From: Diphasiastrum complanatum
Lineage: Eukaryota; Streptophyta; Lycopodiopsida; Lycopodiales; Lycopodiaceae
Direction of reading: 5' to 3'
DNA length: 64,000 bases
NCBI GenBank assembly: GCA_029204225.1
Contig: CM055094.1
Coordinates: 26,734,541 to 26,798,540 of the forward strand
The position numbers and the translations under genes are program-made. The notes beneath the pieces are model-generated. The model searched no databases. It saw nothing but the letters and a program-made list of their open reading frames with translations, and was not told the DNA's origin. This document shows positions 1-10,793 of the stretch, one piece after another; positions within the stretch are counted from its first letter, which is position 1; each line of letters begins with the position of its first letter.

Positions 1-576
1 CAACGAATCAACATTGTGAATTGTGAAGGAGTTGAGTGTTATTACACGACGCTTCTTGCGCTCTTATCAAGCATATCATTCACAATCAGAAAGTATATTT
101 GTTAGCTCTCTATCAAGCTTTCAAGCTTGAACTCTCTTGAGCATTCTAGCTCAGTCTTTTAGAGATTTATTTTAGAGTTGCTATTGCGCTACTGCTTATT
201 GACAGAGCTGCTTATTATCAGACTTATTCTCAGTTACTCAGAGACAACTTAGAGTGCGTGGTTTCTATCCGCTATTGTTGTGCGCTCATTAGCATCTAAT
301 TTTGTTTTTCTGAATCAATACTATCTTCTTATTTTGTTCAATATATGTCAGAATGCATGCATCTCTGTATTGCTTTTGTTACTGATAGAAAATTGTCTGA
401 GAATTCAATACTTTATGTTTGGCTACGTAATCACTTAGTATCTAGCGATTTCAAAGTTAGTTGCTAAAGATTGAACGTGATTTTCATCACTACTGCTCTG
501 TTCAATTTTTGATAGGCGTAGTCATGCATTGGAAGTAGGAAGTTTCCGCATTACATTATCTATCCTATTTTCGACA
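1..576 (+). repeat. 5' LTR of Copia 1 (partial)
   Basis: Ends with TTTTCGACA directly before the primer site, and 183-576 is the direct counterpart of about 5632-6021. Bases 1-182 do not match the 3' LTR directly. They match 5273-5454 as reverse complement, so one of the two LTRs has rearranged. Confidence 0.88.
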
Positions 577-630
577 TGGTATCAGAGCTAGATCATTACT
601 TCTTTATCTGATCCGACATGGTATCAGAGC
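577..630 (+). other. Duplicated primer binding site of Copia 1
   Basis: TGGTATCAGAGC, the usual plant match to the 3' end of initiator tRNA-Met, lies immediately after the LTR (577-588) and again about 40 bases later (619-630). Both copies are preceded by GACA. Only the first is in the normal position for priming minus-strand DNA synthesis. Confidence 0.85.
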
Positions 631-824
631 ATTGATTCTTCTTCCGGGCCTAATACTATTTCGATATCAGAGCGAAAGCTCTAATACTTGATATCTTTCG
701 CGATATTAAATTGATATCATATTCTTCAGTTCCTTTCATCGTTTCAGTATCAGAAAATTGATTTCGTGTTGTTGGCATTACTACATCTTAGTGTCATCGA
801 TACAATCGACAGACTAAGTTCCAG

Positions 825-1600
825 ATGGATTCTCAAAGTAAAGCTGGTCTTATTGCAGACAAGTTGAATGGATTCAATTATCATTTGTGGAAATTTAAGA
901 TGAAGACCTTGTTAATTGCCAACGAGTTATGGGATGTTGTTACAGGTACAGAAGTAAAACCTGAAGACGACACAGAAGACTTAGAATGGGGGATGGTAAA
1001 GCTTTCGTGCTTATTTTTCGTCAATATATCAAATACACAAATTGGACACATAGCTGAAGCTAAAACTTCAAAAGACGTTTGGGACATCTTGAACTCACTA
1101 TATGACGTGAGGGACGTAACTACTAAGTTACATCTACGAAGGAAATTCTTGACATTCAAGATGTCTAATGGTGATTCTCTTCAGAGTCACATTAACCAGT
1201 TTAAGAATCTCTTGCAACAGATGGCTGCTGTCGGATCAGTCATAGACGATCAAGACACAATTATGACATTGCATTCAAGCTTACCCTCTACATATGAGAA
1301 CTAGGTGATGATCATATTGACACACTCAAATAGAACTCTTACTAGAGTTATCAATATGTTGCTGCAAGAAGACGATAGAAGAAGTCAAGACACTTTGTCT
1401 ACTTCCTCCTCTCAGGCTCTATATGTCAACAAAGGCTCTAAGCGACAAAAGCAGAAAAGCTCCAAGAAGGCTGCAACGAATCAGAAGCTGTCTCAAAGTC
1501 AAGGACATTATTAAATCCACAATCGAAGAAGAAGATGTTTTGCAGGTATTGCAAGCGCAATAACCATGAGATCAAGGATTGCCGAATTCTCCAAGCGAAG
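825..1600 (+). pseudogene. Copia 1 gag (UBN2 type) with zinc knuckle, broken
   Basis: Starts at ATG 825 with the usual Copia gag opening (Met-Asp followed by the LNGxNYxxWKxxMKxLL pattern) and continues through a UBN2-type capsid region (VWDxLxxLY, HINQFKxLLQQM). An in-frame TAG at 1302-1304 interrupts the domain, but the same frame continues with INMLLQEDDRR to a TAA at 1512. After a frame change, the nucleocapsid zinc knuckle is intact near 1530-1585 as C-X2-C-X4-H-X4-C (FCRYCKRNNHEIKDC). In a live element this protein would form the virus-like particle and bind the RNA. Here two stops and a frameshift prevent that. Confidence 0.9.
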
Positions 1601-1689
1601 AATGCAGCCAAGCAACCTGATCAATAGGCAAACACAGTTTCATCATCTCCCCAGGTCGAAGTGGACGAAGGCGCATTCATGGTCAAAGA

Positions 1690-2990
1690 CCAAAGCACGT
1701 TTTTGGATGATTCATGGTTTCTTGATTCTGGAGCAACTCAACACATGACCAATCAACGTGAGATTTTCAACTCCTACACGCCTTACAACACGAAGAAATT
1801 TGTTCATCTTGGTGACAATAGTACTCACACTATTTAAGGTGAAGGTACTGTAAGATTGCGATTCCAACATGATCAATTCAAACTACTATCAAAGGTCTTA
1901 TTGTTCAGTAAGTAGAATTACAGATTTAGGTCATAAGGTAGAATTTGAATCTGATCAATGCAAAATTATTGATAGGAGTAATAAGATCCTTGCACTCGGC
2001 AAGAGGCAGGGTTACTTATATAGATTGGCACATTGTTATTATGAGTCTAGTCAAGCCTTGAAAACCTCTGTTCTAGTCAATAAAGCATTACTATGGCATC
2101 ATCGCTTAGGACACTTGAATTATGCATCTGCTTTGAACATGTCCAGACAATCCATGGTTCTTGATCTCGACTATCCTTCTGGTAAGGTCGATCTCCATGT
2201 CTGTCGTAGCTGCATCTTTGGAAAGCATGCTTGGATTCCTTTAGATCAAACCATAGGCATGCAGCAAAAGGTCTGTTAGATGTTGTTCATACAGATATAT
2301 GTGGACCTATGCAAACTCCTTCAATGCTAGATGCAAAGTATTTCATTACTTTTATTGACGAATTCTCTAGAAGAACAGCTGTTTATTTTATTGAACAGAC
2401 TTTAGAGGCTTTCATCAAATTCAAACAATTTAAAGAGCATGCTGCGAATCAAACTGACAAACGAATCAAAGCACTGAGGTCAGATAACGTGGGAGAATAC
2501 ATCTCCACCGAATTCAAGGAGTATTGCCTTAACAACGACATTGAGCAACAATACATTACCTCCTATTCGCCTCAATCAAATGGTCTTGCTGAGAGAAAGA
2601 ACAGAACCTTAGTTGAATCGGCAAAGTGCATATTATCACATGTGACACTTCCGAAGTCCTTCTGGGCTGAAGCTGTTTCAACAGCAACCTATATTCAGAA
2701 CAGATGTCCTACTAAAGGTCTCTCAAACAAAACACCATTTGAAGTTTGGACAGGTACCAAACCTTCTTTATCAAACCGACTAGTTTTTGGATGTACTGCT
2801 TTTGCGCAGATACCTCGTGATCTCAAGAAGAAGCTCGACTTCCAGAGTATCAAATGTATTTTCATCAGCTACACTACTGCAGATCAAGCCTACAAGTTGT
2901 TCGATCCCATCGAGTCGAAGATATTCACTAGCCGGGATGTCATCTTCATCAAAGATCAGTTTCAAGACCTCAAAGGAGAAGGCAGTCCCC
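1690..2990 (+). pseudogene. Copia 1 protease and integrase, broken
   Basis: The aspartic protease is marked by FLDSGATQHMT near 1725, with the catalytic DSGA, followed by a stop. The GAG-pre-integrase segment (1869-2279) has the HHCC zinc-binding pattern: HHRLGHLNYAS and later CRSCIFGK. A frameshift near 2270 leads into the long frame 2231-4585. There the integrase core shows the first catalytic Asp in HTDICGPM, the second in LRSDNVGEY, and the Glu in SPQSNGLAERKNR, so all three catalytic residues survive. The integrase C-terminal region runs to about 2990, ending in the usual FTSRDVIF pattern. Confidence 0.9.
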
Positions 2991-3229
2991 ATGTAGCCGA
3001 CCTGTCAGATTCTCCTGACATATTGAACTTCCCAGTTCCTCAGTCGACTATTCCCATTGAAGGTCCAAGCTCGTCTACTTTTGACGAACAACAAATCAAC
3101 GACGAATCAGAAGATGATGATGTTGCAGTTCGGCAACTACACTATGATGGAAATGGTCAACTTCCTCTATTTCCCGGAAGATCTTCAAGAGCACGCAAAC
3201 CACCTAACCGGTATATCGACGAGTCTGTA

Positions 3230-4823
3230 GCCTACCTTATTCAGGAACCGACGTCTATCCAAGAGGCACTCAGTCAGCCCGATTCAGGTCTCTGGAAAGA
3301 AGCTATGGATAAAGAGTATTCATCTCTTATCAAGAACCAGACATGGATAATTGTCGAATTACCTGCTCGCAGAAACGTAGTTGATTGCAAATGGATTTTC
3401 AAAGTCAAGTACAATGCAGATGGAAGCATCAACAGGAGAAAGGCACGACTTGTCGCCAGAGGATTCTCTCAGGTATATAACGTCGATTACACTGAGACCT
3501 TCAGTCCAGTAGTCAGGCATTCTTCTATTCGACTTTTGCTATCATTTGCCGCTGCAGCAGATTTGGAAATACAACAAATGGATGTACAAACAACATATCC
3601 CAATGGAGTTATCGAAGAAGACATTTACATGGTGCAACCCGAATGTTATATTATTGAGGGGAAACACAATCATGTGTGTAAACTCCATAAGGCACTTTAT
3701 GGCTTGAAGCAATCTGCTCGAGCATGGTCTCAAAGGATCAATACTTTCCTTATTGATCACGGCTACACACCTAGCTCTTCAGATTCAAATGTTTACTTCA
3801 AAGCAGTGCAACAGTCTTTTATCATTATCACTTTATATGTGGATGATACATTGCTTTTCAGCAACAGTACCGATGTGATAAAAGAGGCCAAGACAATGCT
3901 ATCTTCCGAATTCGACATGACCGATCTGGGCGAAGCTCATTTCTGCCTTGGTATACAAATCCACAGAGACAAAAAACAGAAGTTGGTCTACATTACACAA
4001 CAAAGGTACATCTACAACATGCTAGTCAGATATAATTTGATTAATTGCAAGTTCGCTCTCTCACCAATGGAACCAGGTCTCAAATTGTCAAAGGACCAGT
4101 GTCCCCAAACAATTTATGAGAAGCAGCAGATGCGCAAGTATCCTTACCATTCGATTATAGGATCTCTTATGTACGCCATGATCTGTACCAGGCCAGACAT
4201 AGCTTTTGCAGTCAGCTCTCTCAGTCAGTTTATGACTAACCCTGGTGTAACACATTGGAAGGCTCTTATCAGAGTCATGAGATATCTTCGAGCTACTATG
4301 GACTTTTGCATTTGTTATGGAGCAGTCGGCAACGACAAACTCAGTTTACTCAGTGGTTACACAGATGCAAGTTGGGCAGGAGATGTAGACACTCGTAAAT
4401 CCACTTCCGGATTTACATTCTTCCTCAACAATGGTCTAATTTCCTGGAACAGTGATAAGCAATCTTCAATAGCTCTATCTTCCACTGAATCAGAGTATAT
4501 CGCAGCCTCTGGAAGCAATTTGGTTGAGGAACTTACTCTCAGATATCGGTCTGAATCAATATGCTCCGACGACATTATTTTGTGATAATCAAAGTGCCAT
4601 TGCTTTATCAGCCAACCCTAGATTTCATTCTAGGAGTAAGCACATTGAACTGAAGTATCACTTCGTCAGAAGCAAAGTTCTCAACGAAGAGGTCAAATTG
4701 CAGTATTGTAGAACGCAAGATATGACAGCAGATATTTTTACCAAAGCATTAAGTTTGGAAGCACACAAAAGATTCTGTGTAGAACTAAGTTTGAAGGTCA
4801 AGGCAATCAAGGATTCAGATTAA
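3230..4823 (+). pseudogene. Copia 1 reverse transcriptase and RNase H
   Basis: The reverse transcriptase opens with NQTWIIVELP and KWIFKVKYNADG, continues with KARLVARGFSQ, and has the active site as YVDDTLLFS near 3835. The palm A motif, usually MDVKTAFLNG in Copia, reads MDVQTTYPNG here: the first catalytic Asp is kept but the neighbours are changed, so activity would be doubtful. RNase H is marked by TDASWAGDVDTRKSTSGF and SSTESEYIA. A frameshift near 4530 moves the end of RNase H (FCDNQSAIALS, HIELKYHFVR, DIFTKAL) into the frame that stops at about 4823, just before the polypurine tract. Confidence 0.92.
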
Positions 4824-4830
4824 GGGGGAG
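4822..4830 (+). other. Polypurine tract of Copia 1
   Basis: AAGGGGGAG lies directly between the end of RNase H and the TG that opens the 3' LTR. This is the plus-strand primer site of the element. Confidence 0.85.
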
Positions 4831-6021
4831 TGTTGGATTATTCTCCTTCTTACTAATCGACTAATCGGTTTTAATCCTCATCCATTGTTTATCCAGTTCT
4901 GCGGATTTTCCCGTGTCTTTACACAGTCTGTAGATTTACAAGTGTTTTTACACAGTTTGCAGAAATACATGGAGTTTGACAACAATGTCGCATTTTTCGC
5001 CTGTCGGGAATCTCGTGTAAAAATTCAGTGTCGCCTTTTTCGCATTTTTCGCTTGTCAGGAATTACGAGTAAATATGCAGTCGCATTTTTCAAAGTGCCT
5101 CAAATGTTAAGGAAATGACTTTGGCAAAGTGTGGGGCTGCCCTAAATGAGATTTTATGACACTGTCGCCTTTTTTGCAAAAAGCCGACAATGTCGCTTTT
5201 TTGCGACACTGTCGCCTGTGGCAGTTTTAGTTCATTTCTGCAGAGTAACAGTTTTAGTTCATTTATGCAGACAGCAACTCTAAAATAAATCTCTAAAAGA
5301 TTGAGCTAGAATGCTCAAGAGAGTTCAAGCTTGAAAGCTTGATAGAGAGCTAACAACAATACTTTCTGATTGTGAATGATCTGCTTGATAAGAGCGCAGG
5401 AAGCGTCGTGTAATAACACTCAACTCCTTCACAATTCACAATGTTGATTCGTTGCTTCTAAACTTGAGAACTTGAAAACTTCTGTACTTGAAAAGAGATG
5501 TATGAACAGCTGATTTATACTAAGTAATTAGGTCGTCAAATGCAATTGCAAGTTGGCTGGTGTCCGCTGGCATTCATCCAGTTCCTTCTCAGAAATTGAT
5601 TGCTGATAAGCGGTGAAATTTGGCCGTAATTGCGCTAGTGCTTATTAGCAGAGCTGCTTATTATCAGACTTATTCTCAGTTTCTCAGAGACAACTTAGAG
5701 TGCGCGGTTTCTATCCGCTATTGTTTTGCGCTCATTAGCATCTGATTTTGTTTTTTTAAATCAATACTATCTTCTTATTGCGTTCAGTATATGTCAGAAT
5801 GTATGCATCTCTGTATTGCTTTTGTAACTGATAGAAATTGTCTGAGAATTCAATACTTTATGTTTGGCTACGTAATCACTTAGTATCTAGCGATTTCAAA
5901 GTTAGTTGCTAAAGATTGAACGTGATTTTCAGCACTACTAGTTTGTTCAATTTTTGATAGGCGTAGTCATGCATTGGAAGTAGGAAGTTTCCACATTACA
6001 TTATCTATCCTATTCCCGACA
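4831..6021 (+). repeat. 3' LTR of Copia 1
   Basis: Begins TGTTGGATTATT after the polypurine tract and ends CCCGACA, the same end as the 5' LTR. It holds imperfect short repeats around the phrase TGTCGCNTTTTTCGC (4986-5215) and two copies of CAGTTTTAGTTCATTTNTGCAG (5221-5270). Bases 5273-5454 are the reverse complement of 1-182. Confidence 0.88.
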
Positions 6022-6411
6022 AACCCTCCCTCTTCTTCTTTCTCTTTTCCGTCTCATCTATCTTCTTCACCTACCCTTAACAAAAAATATCCCACTTCCA
6101 ATGGACCATACACCCCTACCAGAGCTGTTGAATCCTATGTTGTTGCTAGCATGAATGTGCTCCTGTAAAAGCAGAGCTACATTTGATTAAACTCAAAATG
6201 TCCTAGCTCAAAGGAGCCAACTGCTGCTGCAACAAGAAGTGGATTTGTTGAAGCAACTCTGAGCCCAACCCATTGTTGCTACATCGGAATCATCGAACAA
6301 GCTCAAAGAATTGGAAGCGCAAATCGACAAGCAGGCTTCCGTGCTGAAGAAAGGAAGTAAACCTACTCTACCTATGTTCTCGGTTATTTCAGCCCCTCTT
6401 TCGGAGGAAAG
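6022..6411. other. Unassigned sequence between Copia 1 and Gypsy A
   Basis: No family could be assigned. Codon-like stretches occur (a Leu/Gln-rich coiled-coil-like segment near 6220-6350), which might be gag sequence of an older retroelement, but no motif supports that. It is the left flank of the Gypsy A insertion. The right flank resumes at 14,412. Confidence 0.4.
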
Positions 6412-6841
6412 TGTTACGTCCATGTCTTGCATATAGGATTCGACATAATTCTAGACTTGGAAACACCTAACTCCAGTACGCAAGATTATTGGTTACTCCT
6501 CGTTATTTCGAACAAGGCCAAAAATGTAATTAAGAACCTTGTGAGGGCCCAATTACTTATGGTTTAGGACGACTATAGATATGTGTAGAGTATCAATAGT
6601 AATGAAAAGCGCTTTTGGGGATGTACTTGGCTTGCATGGGCACATGTGCAGGAGAGGTTGGGGGCTATATATCCTAGTGGGAACTTACCCTCCTACCATT
6701 CCATAGTGTGGTTTTGATTACCAATTTCCCCTCTCTACACCTGCATCCTATCTCGTGGCTTGGGGGTGATGCTACTGGAGATTGATCAGTGTCCCTTTGT
6801 GTTTGTCTTGTAAGTAGGATCTTGAGGAGCTGTCCCTTACA
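6412..6841 (+). repeat. 5' LTR of Gypsy A
   Basis: 430 bp, aligned along its length with 13943-14411 (shared phrases include GTGAGGGCCCAATTACTT and GGGGGCTATATATCCTAGTG). It is about 40 bp shorter than its partner, mainly through a missing piece near the 3' end (the segment around TGGCTTCTCATTGGTTGGG). Confidence 0.9.
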
Positions 6842-6842
6842 A

Positions 6843-6854
6843 TGGTATTAGAGC
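6843..6854 (+). other. Primer binding site of Gypsy A
   Basis: TGGTATTAGAGC, one base after the LTR end. It differs by one base from the usual TGGTATCAGAGC match to initiator tRNA-Met. Confidence 0.8.
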
Positions 6855-6935
6855 AAGGCTTACGAAGATCGAAGGACTTGGAGCTGTAATCATCGAATCT
6901 TTGGTAGTCGATCTATCAGTTTTCTCTTCTTGGTG

Positions 6936-7230
6936 GAGAAAGAAAGAAAGAAAGAAAGCTTTGTTAATGTCTTTTCCATGCCAAAAGGCATATACGACCA
7001 AATGGAGTACATATTGTGAAAACCATGGGAGCGTATATAAACGTCTCCAAGAAAAAACTATATGCATAATATAGAAATGAGTAATATAACTGTAAACTAC
7101 AAACTGCCAACTATCCGTAAGGGGGGAGCAAAATAGCTGCCAGGAGTAGAGTAATATCATGTAGTGCTGCTGCTGAAAAAAGATGTGATACGAGCTGCAA
7201 CAGGAGGTGTTTTTCCATAGATTTGGTTGC
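6936..7230 (-). mobile_element. LINE 3' end fragment with AAAG tail
   Basis: On the minus strand this is a LINE 3' untranslated region (CGTTTATATACGCTCCCATGG) followed by the hairpin ATGCC-TTTT-GGCAT (6978-6991), a GACATTAACAAAG box and a (TTTC)n tail (6936-6958). Only the last 0.3 kb of the element is present, as expected for a 5'-truncated insertion. It sits in the leader of Gypsy A. Confidence 0.82.
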
Positions 7231-8290
7231 ATAACGCTGTAAATTGCCTTGTAGACCTTGCATGGGGGTTAATAAATGTCTTTTGAAGCTGTCCAAGAGG
7301 TTAGAGCAAAGAATGTAGAGAATAGAGGGCGTAGGAGGTCCAAAAAGGGTTGGAAATTGCCTTTTTTCATGCTTCTTGGGGGATTGGTTGCTACAAATCC
7401 ACAAGAGGATCATGGATGGAGTCAATCCAGCTTGTTTTGTATTCATCTCGGCCTTCCCTCAAGCTATCAGACCTATACATTGGATGCCGGAGGCTTGTGC
7501 TTTGTCTCCATGAACTTTGTAGCTAGTGCACCCTCCCACAAGATGAAAATTCTTTGTTTTCAGCCTATACTGCATCTCTGGACCCGATTGAAGGCTTCAT
7601 AGAAGTCTAATAGACTATTAGAGACTATTGGTAAAGCCTCTTTGGGTACTAGCATGGTGATTTGGTGTCTTTACAACACACCTCCTTGAAAAGTGTGCCC
7701 TCCTACAATTTTTATGCACTCTTTGAACTCGCACATGTGAAGTTTAGGTGGTAGGGTGACGTGGCAATCATCTCGAAAACATGCCCTCCCTCTGTACTAT
7801 GCTTTACAGCGACCAATTTGGTGCATTGTAGCCCAAGTTATGGCTGTCTGAAGTTTTCCCAATTTGTGAGTAAAAATTGCCAAAAATGCAAATTGTTTTG
7901 ATGCATGTTTGCTTTTTCCCGACTTTTGTGTATTGTGCTTGTAGAGATTGGTTGCATGGTGATTTTGTTACTGATCCTAACATGCATGATAGACCTACAA
8001 TCGTTTTCAGTGGTTATATGCATGTGCTTTGATGGTTTTGTCATAAACCAGTGATAATAGCTGACGGATTTCGTAAAGTTGAATTTTACGTACAAAAATT
8101 CTGGAATGACGTTTTGCAATTAATGTCGTAAGCCTGGCATGCCGGACTGACAGTTAGTGACTATAGGAATCGAATAGTATGTCGTTTTTTCGATTTTGAT
8201 TGAGGATTAAGTTTAGTCAGAAGTAGGTCACAGTATCTCACTAATAGTTAAGAATAGATGTATTTGTTAACTAAGGTAAGTTATTTCCTA
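7231..8290. other. Gypsy A leader, no recognisable coding
   Basis: About 1 kb between the LINE fragment and gag. Open frames are short and resemble nothing I know. Taken as the untranslated leader of Gypsy A, which is plausible by position only. Confidence 0.45.
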
Positions 8291-8306
8291 TTATAGATGA
8301 TTCAAG

Positions 8307-8640
8307 ATGACTGAAGAAGCCGCAAATCCTATTGTACCCTCGTACATGCAAGTTTTGTTGAACCAAGTGAAATTACTGTCTTCTTTGAATCTCGGATTCC
8401 AGCTTGAGACCTGTTCGGGGGAGAAGAAGGAGAAAAAGTCTGAAGTCGTGGAGGACTGGCTCATGAAATTGGGCAGTTATTTCAATCTCCATGGTATTCC
8501 CGAGCAGAAGAAGATCGAGTTCTGTTTCTTCACAGCAAGGCGTCGTGGTGGTGGTGTGATCTAGTTGTGAAACCCACTACTTGGGATGCATTCACAAAGA
8601 TGTATTTAAAAGGCACAGCTGAAGATCAAGAAGTTAGTAT
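8307..8640 (+). pseudogene. Gypsy A gag fragment
   Basis: From ATG 8307. The capsid region shows VEDWLMKLGSYFNLHGIPEQ, matching the Gypsy gag pattern of a Trp-Leu helix before the YF-x-LH motif. A frameshift near 8535 is needed to continue: in the next frame SKASWWWCDLV and TTWDAFTKMYL follow, which are the GxAxxWW and W-x-x-F blocks of retrotransposon gag. The sequence then runs without protease into the RT fragment, so about 1 kb of gag-pro has been lost. Confidence 0.85.
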
Positions 8641-8651
8641 TTTATTACATG

Positions 8652-8932
8652 GAATTTAACGATGTATTTCCATTAGAATTACCTCATGCTTTATCGCCGT
8701 CTAGGTCAATAGACCACAAGATAGAGTTAATTCCAGGAAGTCAGCCTATCTCTAGGTAGTCTTATAGGTTTTCTTAGAAAGAGGAGGTAGAGATTTAAAA
8801 TCAAATAGAAAACTATTTGAGGATGGAACAAATCTAGTAAATCCCCGTTCTTCTTAAAGCAAAGAAGGATGGAGGTTTCCAAATGTACATGGATTACAAG
8901 GGGTTGAACAAAGTGACTATCCAGTACCCAAG
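8652..8932 (+). pseudogene. Gypsy A reverse transcriptase N-terminal fragment
   Basis: Reads EFNDVFPLELPHALSPSR, DHKIELIPGSQP and, after several in-frame stops, KAKKDGGFQMYMDYKGLNKVT, the classical start of Gypsy RT (vDHxIxLxPGsxP ... KKDGxxRxCxDYRxLNxxT). It stops abruptly at the LTR of the nested Copia element at 8933. The rest of RT, including the YxDD motif, is not found on the other side. Confidence 0.9.
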
Positions 8933-9381
8933 TGTAGGAAAGCAAGAGTCAAGTCACCAAGATCTAGTTATCAATCAATCTCCACAGAAAACAAGAGAGA
9001 AGAGGCTGGGCACCCAACTCTAAGAGAGAGAGAGAAAAAACAGCAACAAGAGCAATGGAGAGCAATGCTTAGCCAAACTGTAAAAATGGAATACACAATG
9101 AGCATCTAAGTACTCTACTTAGGTGTGACCAAATGCCACCAAACCCTAAGGTTGACCACTTACTAAATGTAGGGCACCCCCAAAAGTCAAGATAGGGCCC
9201 CTAAACAAAATTAGACCCCTAAGGACCCACGAGTCAATACATGACCAAAATTGGGTCCAACTGAACTTAAGACAAACTTAAGATGGCCTAAATAGCTAAA
9301 TACCCATGGTTACACAAATTTTGACCTTTTGGGTCAAAGTAACCTATGGATTAACTTTAGCATAGTCATTTATTTCTAACA
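8933..9381 (-). repeat. 3' LTR of Copia 2
   Basis: 449 bp. On the minus strand it begins TGTTAGAAATAAATGAC and ends TTTCCTACA. It aligns with 12866-13234 over about 300 bp with few differences. The same LTR start is seen at 60,209 after Copia 3. Confidence 0.88.
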
Positions 9382-9680
9382 CCCATTAAATGACAATGCA
9401 AAAAGTGAAATTTTCACTATGTAACAAAACCAACATGTATCAAATTCAAAGCTTTGCATAAAGCTTCAAATCTGACTCTAGGCAACGCCTTAGTGAAGAG
9501 GTCCGCAATATTATCCTCCGTAGGACAATATTCAAGTAAAATGTCGCCATCATGAAGTCTCTCCCGAACAAAGTGATAATGGATCTCGATGTGCTTCGTC
9601 CTCGCATGAAAAACAGGATTCCGTGCAATGGCAATTGACTATCACTGAAGATAAGAGTGGTTGAGGGCTCGCCAAACTTC
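9382..9680 (-). pseudogene. Copia 2 RNase H C-terminal end
   Basis: Minus-strand sequence continuing the Copia RNase H (KFGEPSTTLIFSDSQLP and, in a second frame, NIADLFTKALPR near 9480-9510), followed by the polypurine-like stretch before the LTR. It joins at 9680 to the inverted RT block: the words for DMKFGEP end exactly at the inversion breakpoint. Confidence 0.85.
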
Positions 9681-10793
9681 ATGTCAAAGTATAAGGCAGA
9701 TGGTACCATTGAAAGGTACAAGGCAAGGCTCGTTGCCAAAGGCTATGCTCAGCAAAAGGGGATTGATTATGAGGAGACTTTTTCTCCTACTGCTCGGATG
9801 ACTACCGTGAGGGTAGTAACCTCTTTGGCTGCCCACTTTGGTTGGCGTTTGCGGCAACTTGACATAAAGACAACATTCCTCAATGGTGATCTCAATGAGG
9901 AAGTGTACCTTCAACAACCTGCGGGTTTTTTGGTTGAAGGCCAAGAAGATAAAGTTTGTCTTCTCAAGAAGGCACTTTATGGACTGAAGCAAGCTCTGAG
10001 GATGTGGTATCAAAAGATACATGCCTACTTTTGTGATCGAGGGTTTACTAATAGTCCTAGCGAATCTACTCTTTATGTCAAGCATACTTCATATTATATC
10101 ATCATTATTTTGCTTTATGTTGATGATATTATTATTACGGGAAGTAATGAGCAGTAGATTGATGCCGTAATACTTGATCTTGGTATGGTTTTTGAAACCT
10201 CAGATTTAGGCCTATTGCACTTTTATCTTGGTCTTGAATTTGTACAAGAAGGGGTTGGAATTTTCATCTCTCAAAAACGCTACATTGAGCAGATTTTGAA
10301 GCGGTTCAAGATGGAAGATTGCAAGCCGGTTGCTACACCTATGGAGACAGGTCTGAAATTAAGTAGTCAAGGTGATGGTGAATCATTTGACACTACTTTA
10401 TATTGTCAAGCTATTGGCTGTCTCATTTACCTATGTAATTCAAGACCGGACATTTCTTATAGTGTCTCACTCATGAGTCAATTCATGCATGCCCCGATGA
10501 TATCACATTGGAAAGCGTTGAAGAGGATCTTTCGATATCTTCAAGGAACAAGAAGTCATGGACTGGTTTTTCCTGCTTGTGATGATGCATGTTTGGTTGG
10601 TTTTAGTGACTCGGATTGGGGTGGAGATCAAGACACTAGACGCTCTACAAGTGGACATTGCTTTTTCTATGGAAATTCTGCAATTTCTTGGTCAAGTAAA
10701 AAGCAGCCCACTGTTGCTACTTCTTCTAGTGAGGGAGAATATAGAGCGATACTACCAGCCACAACAGAGTGTTTATGGCTGAGAAGACTACTT
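9681..10793 (+). pseudogene. Copia 2 RT and RNase H, inverted block
   Basis: Plus-strand Copia RT: KYKADGTIERYKARLVAKGY, LDIKTTFLNGDLNEEVY (palm A Asp kept), ALYGLKQA, and the active site YVDDIIITGS near 10,110. An in-frame TAG at 10,156 separates it from the second half, which contains LGLEFVQEG and the RNase H motifs SDSDWGGDQDTRRSTSGH and SSSEGEYRA. The block is bounded by minus-strand Copia sequence of the same element on both sides. It is about 97% like the normal-orientation copy at 57,093-58,200 by eye. Confidence 0.92.

Larger units (their letters stand above)
1..6021 (+). mobile_element. Copia LTR retrotransposon 1 (5' end outside window)
   Basis: An almost complete Ty1/copia element: 5' LTR (only its last 576 bases are in view), tRNA-iMet-type primer site, gag, protease, integrase, reverse transcriptase and RNase H in the Copia order, a polypurine tract and a complete 3' LTR of about 1.19 kb. 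The coding part is broken by in-frame stops and frameshifts, so the copy is dead, but every domain is still recognisable. LTR bases 183-576 align directly with 5632-6021 with few differences, so the insertion is fairly young. The target duplication cannot be checked because the left end is cut off. Confidence 0.93.

Noticed and set aside
7276-7602. 108-codon plus-strand frame in the Gypsy A leader
   Set aside because: No known motif, no start context or neighbour supporting a gene, and odd composition. Left as leader sequence.
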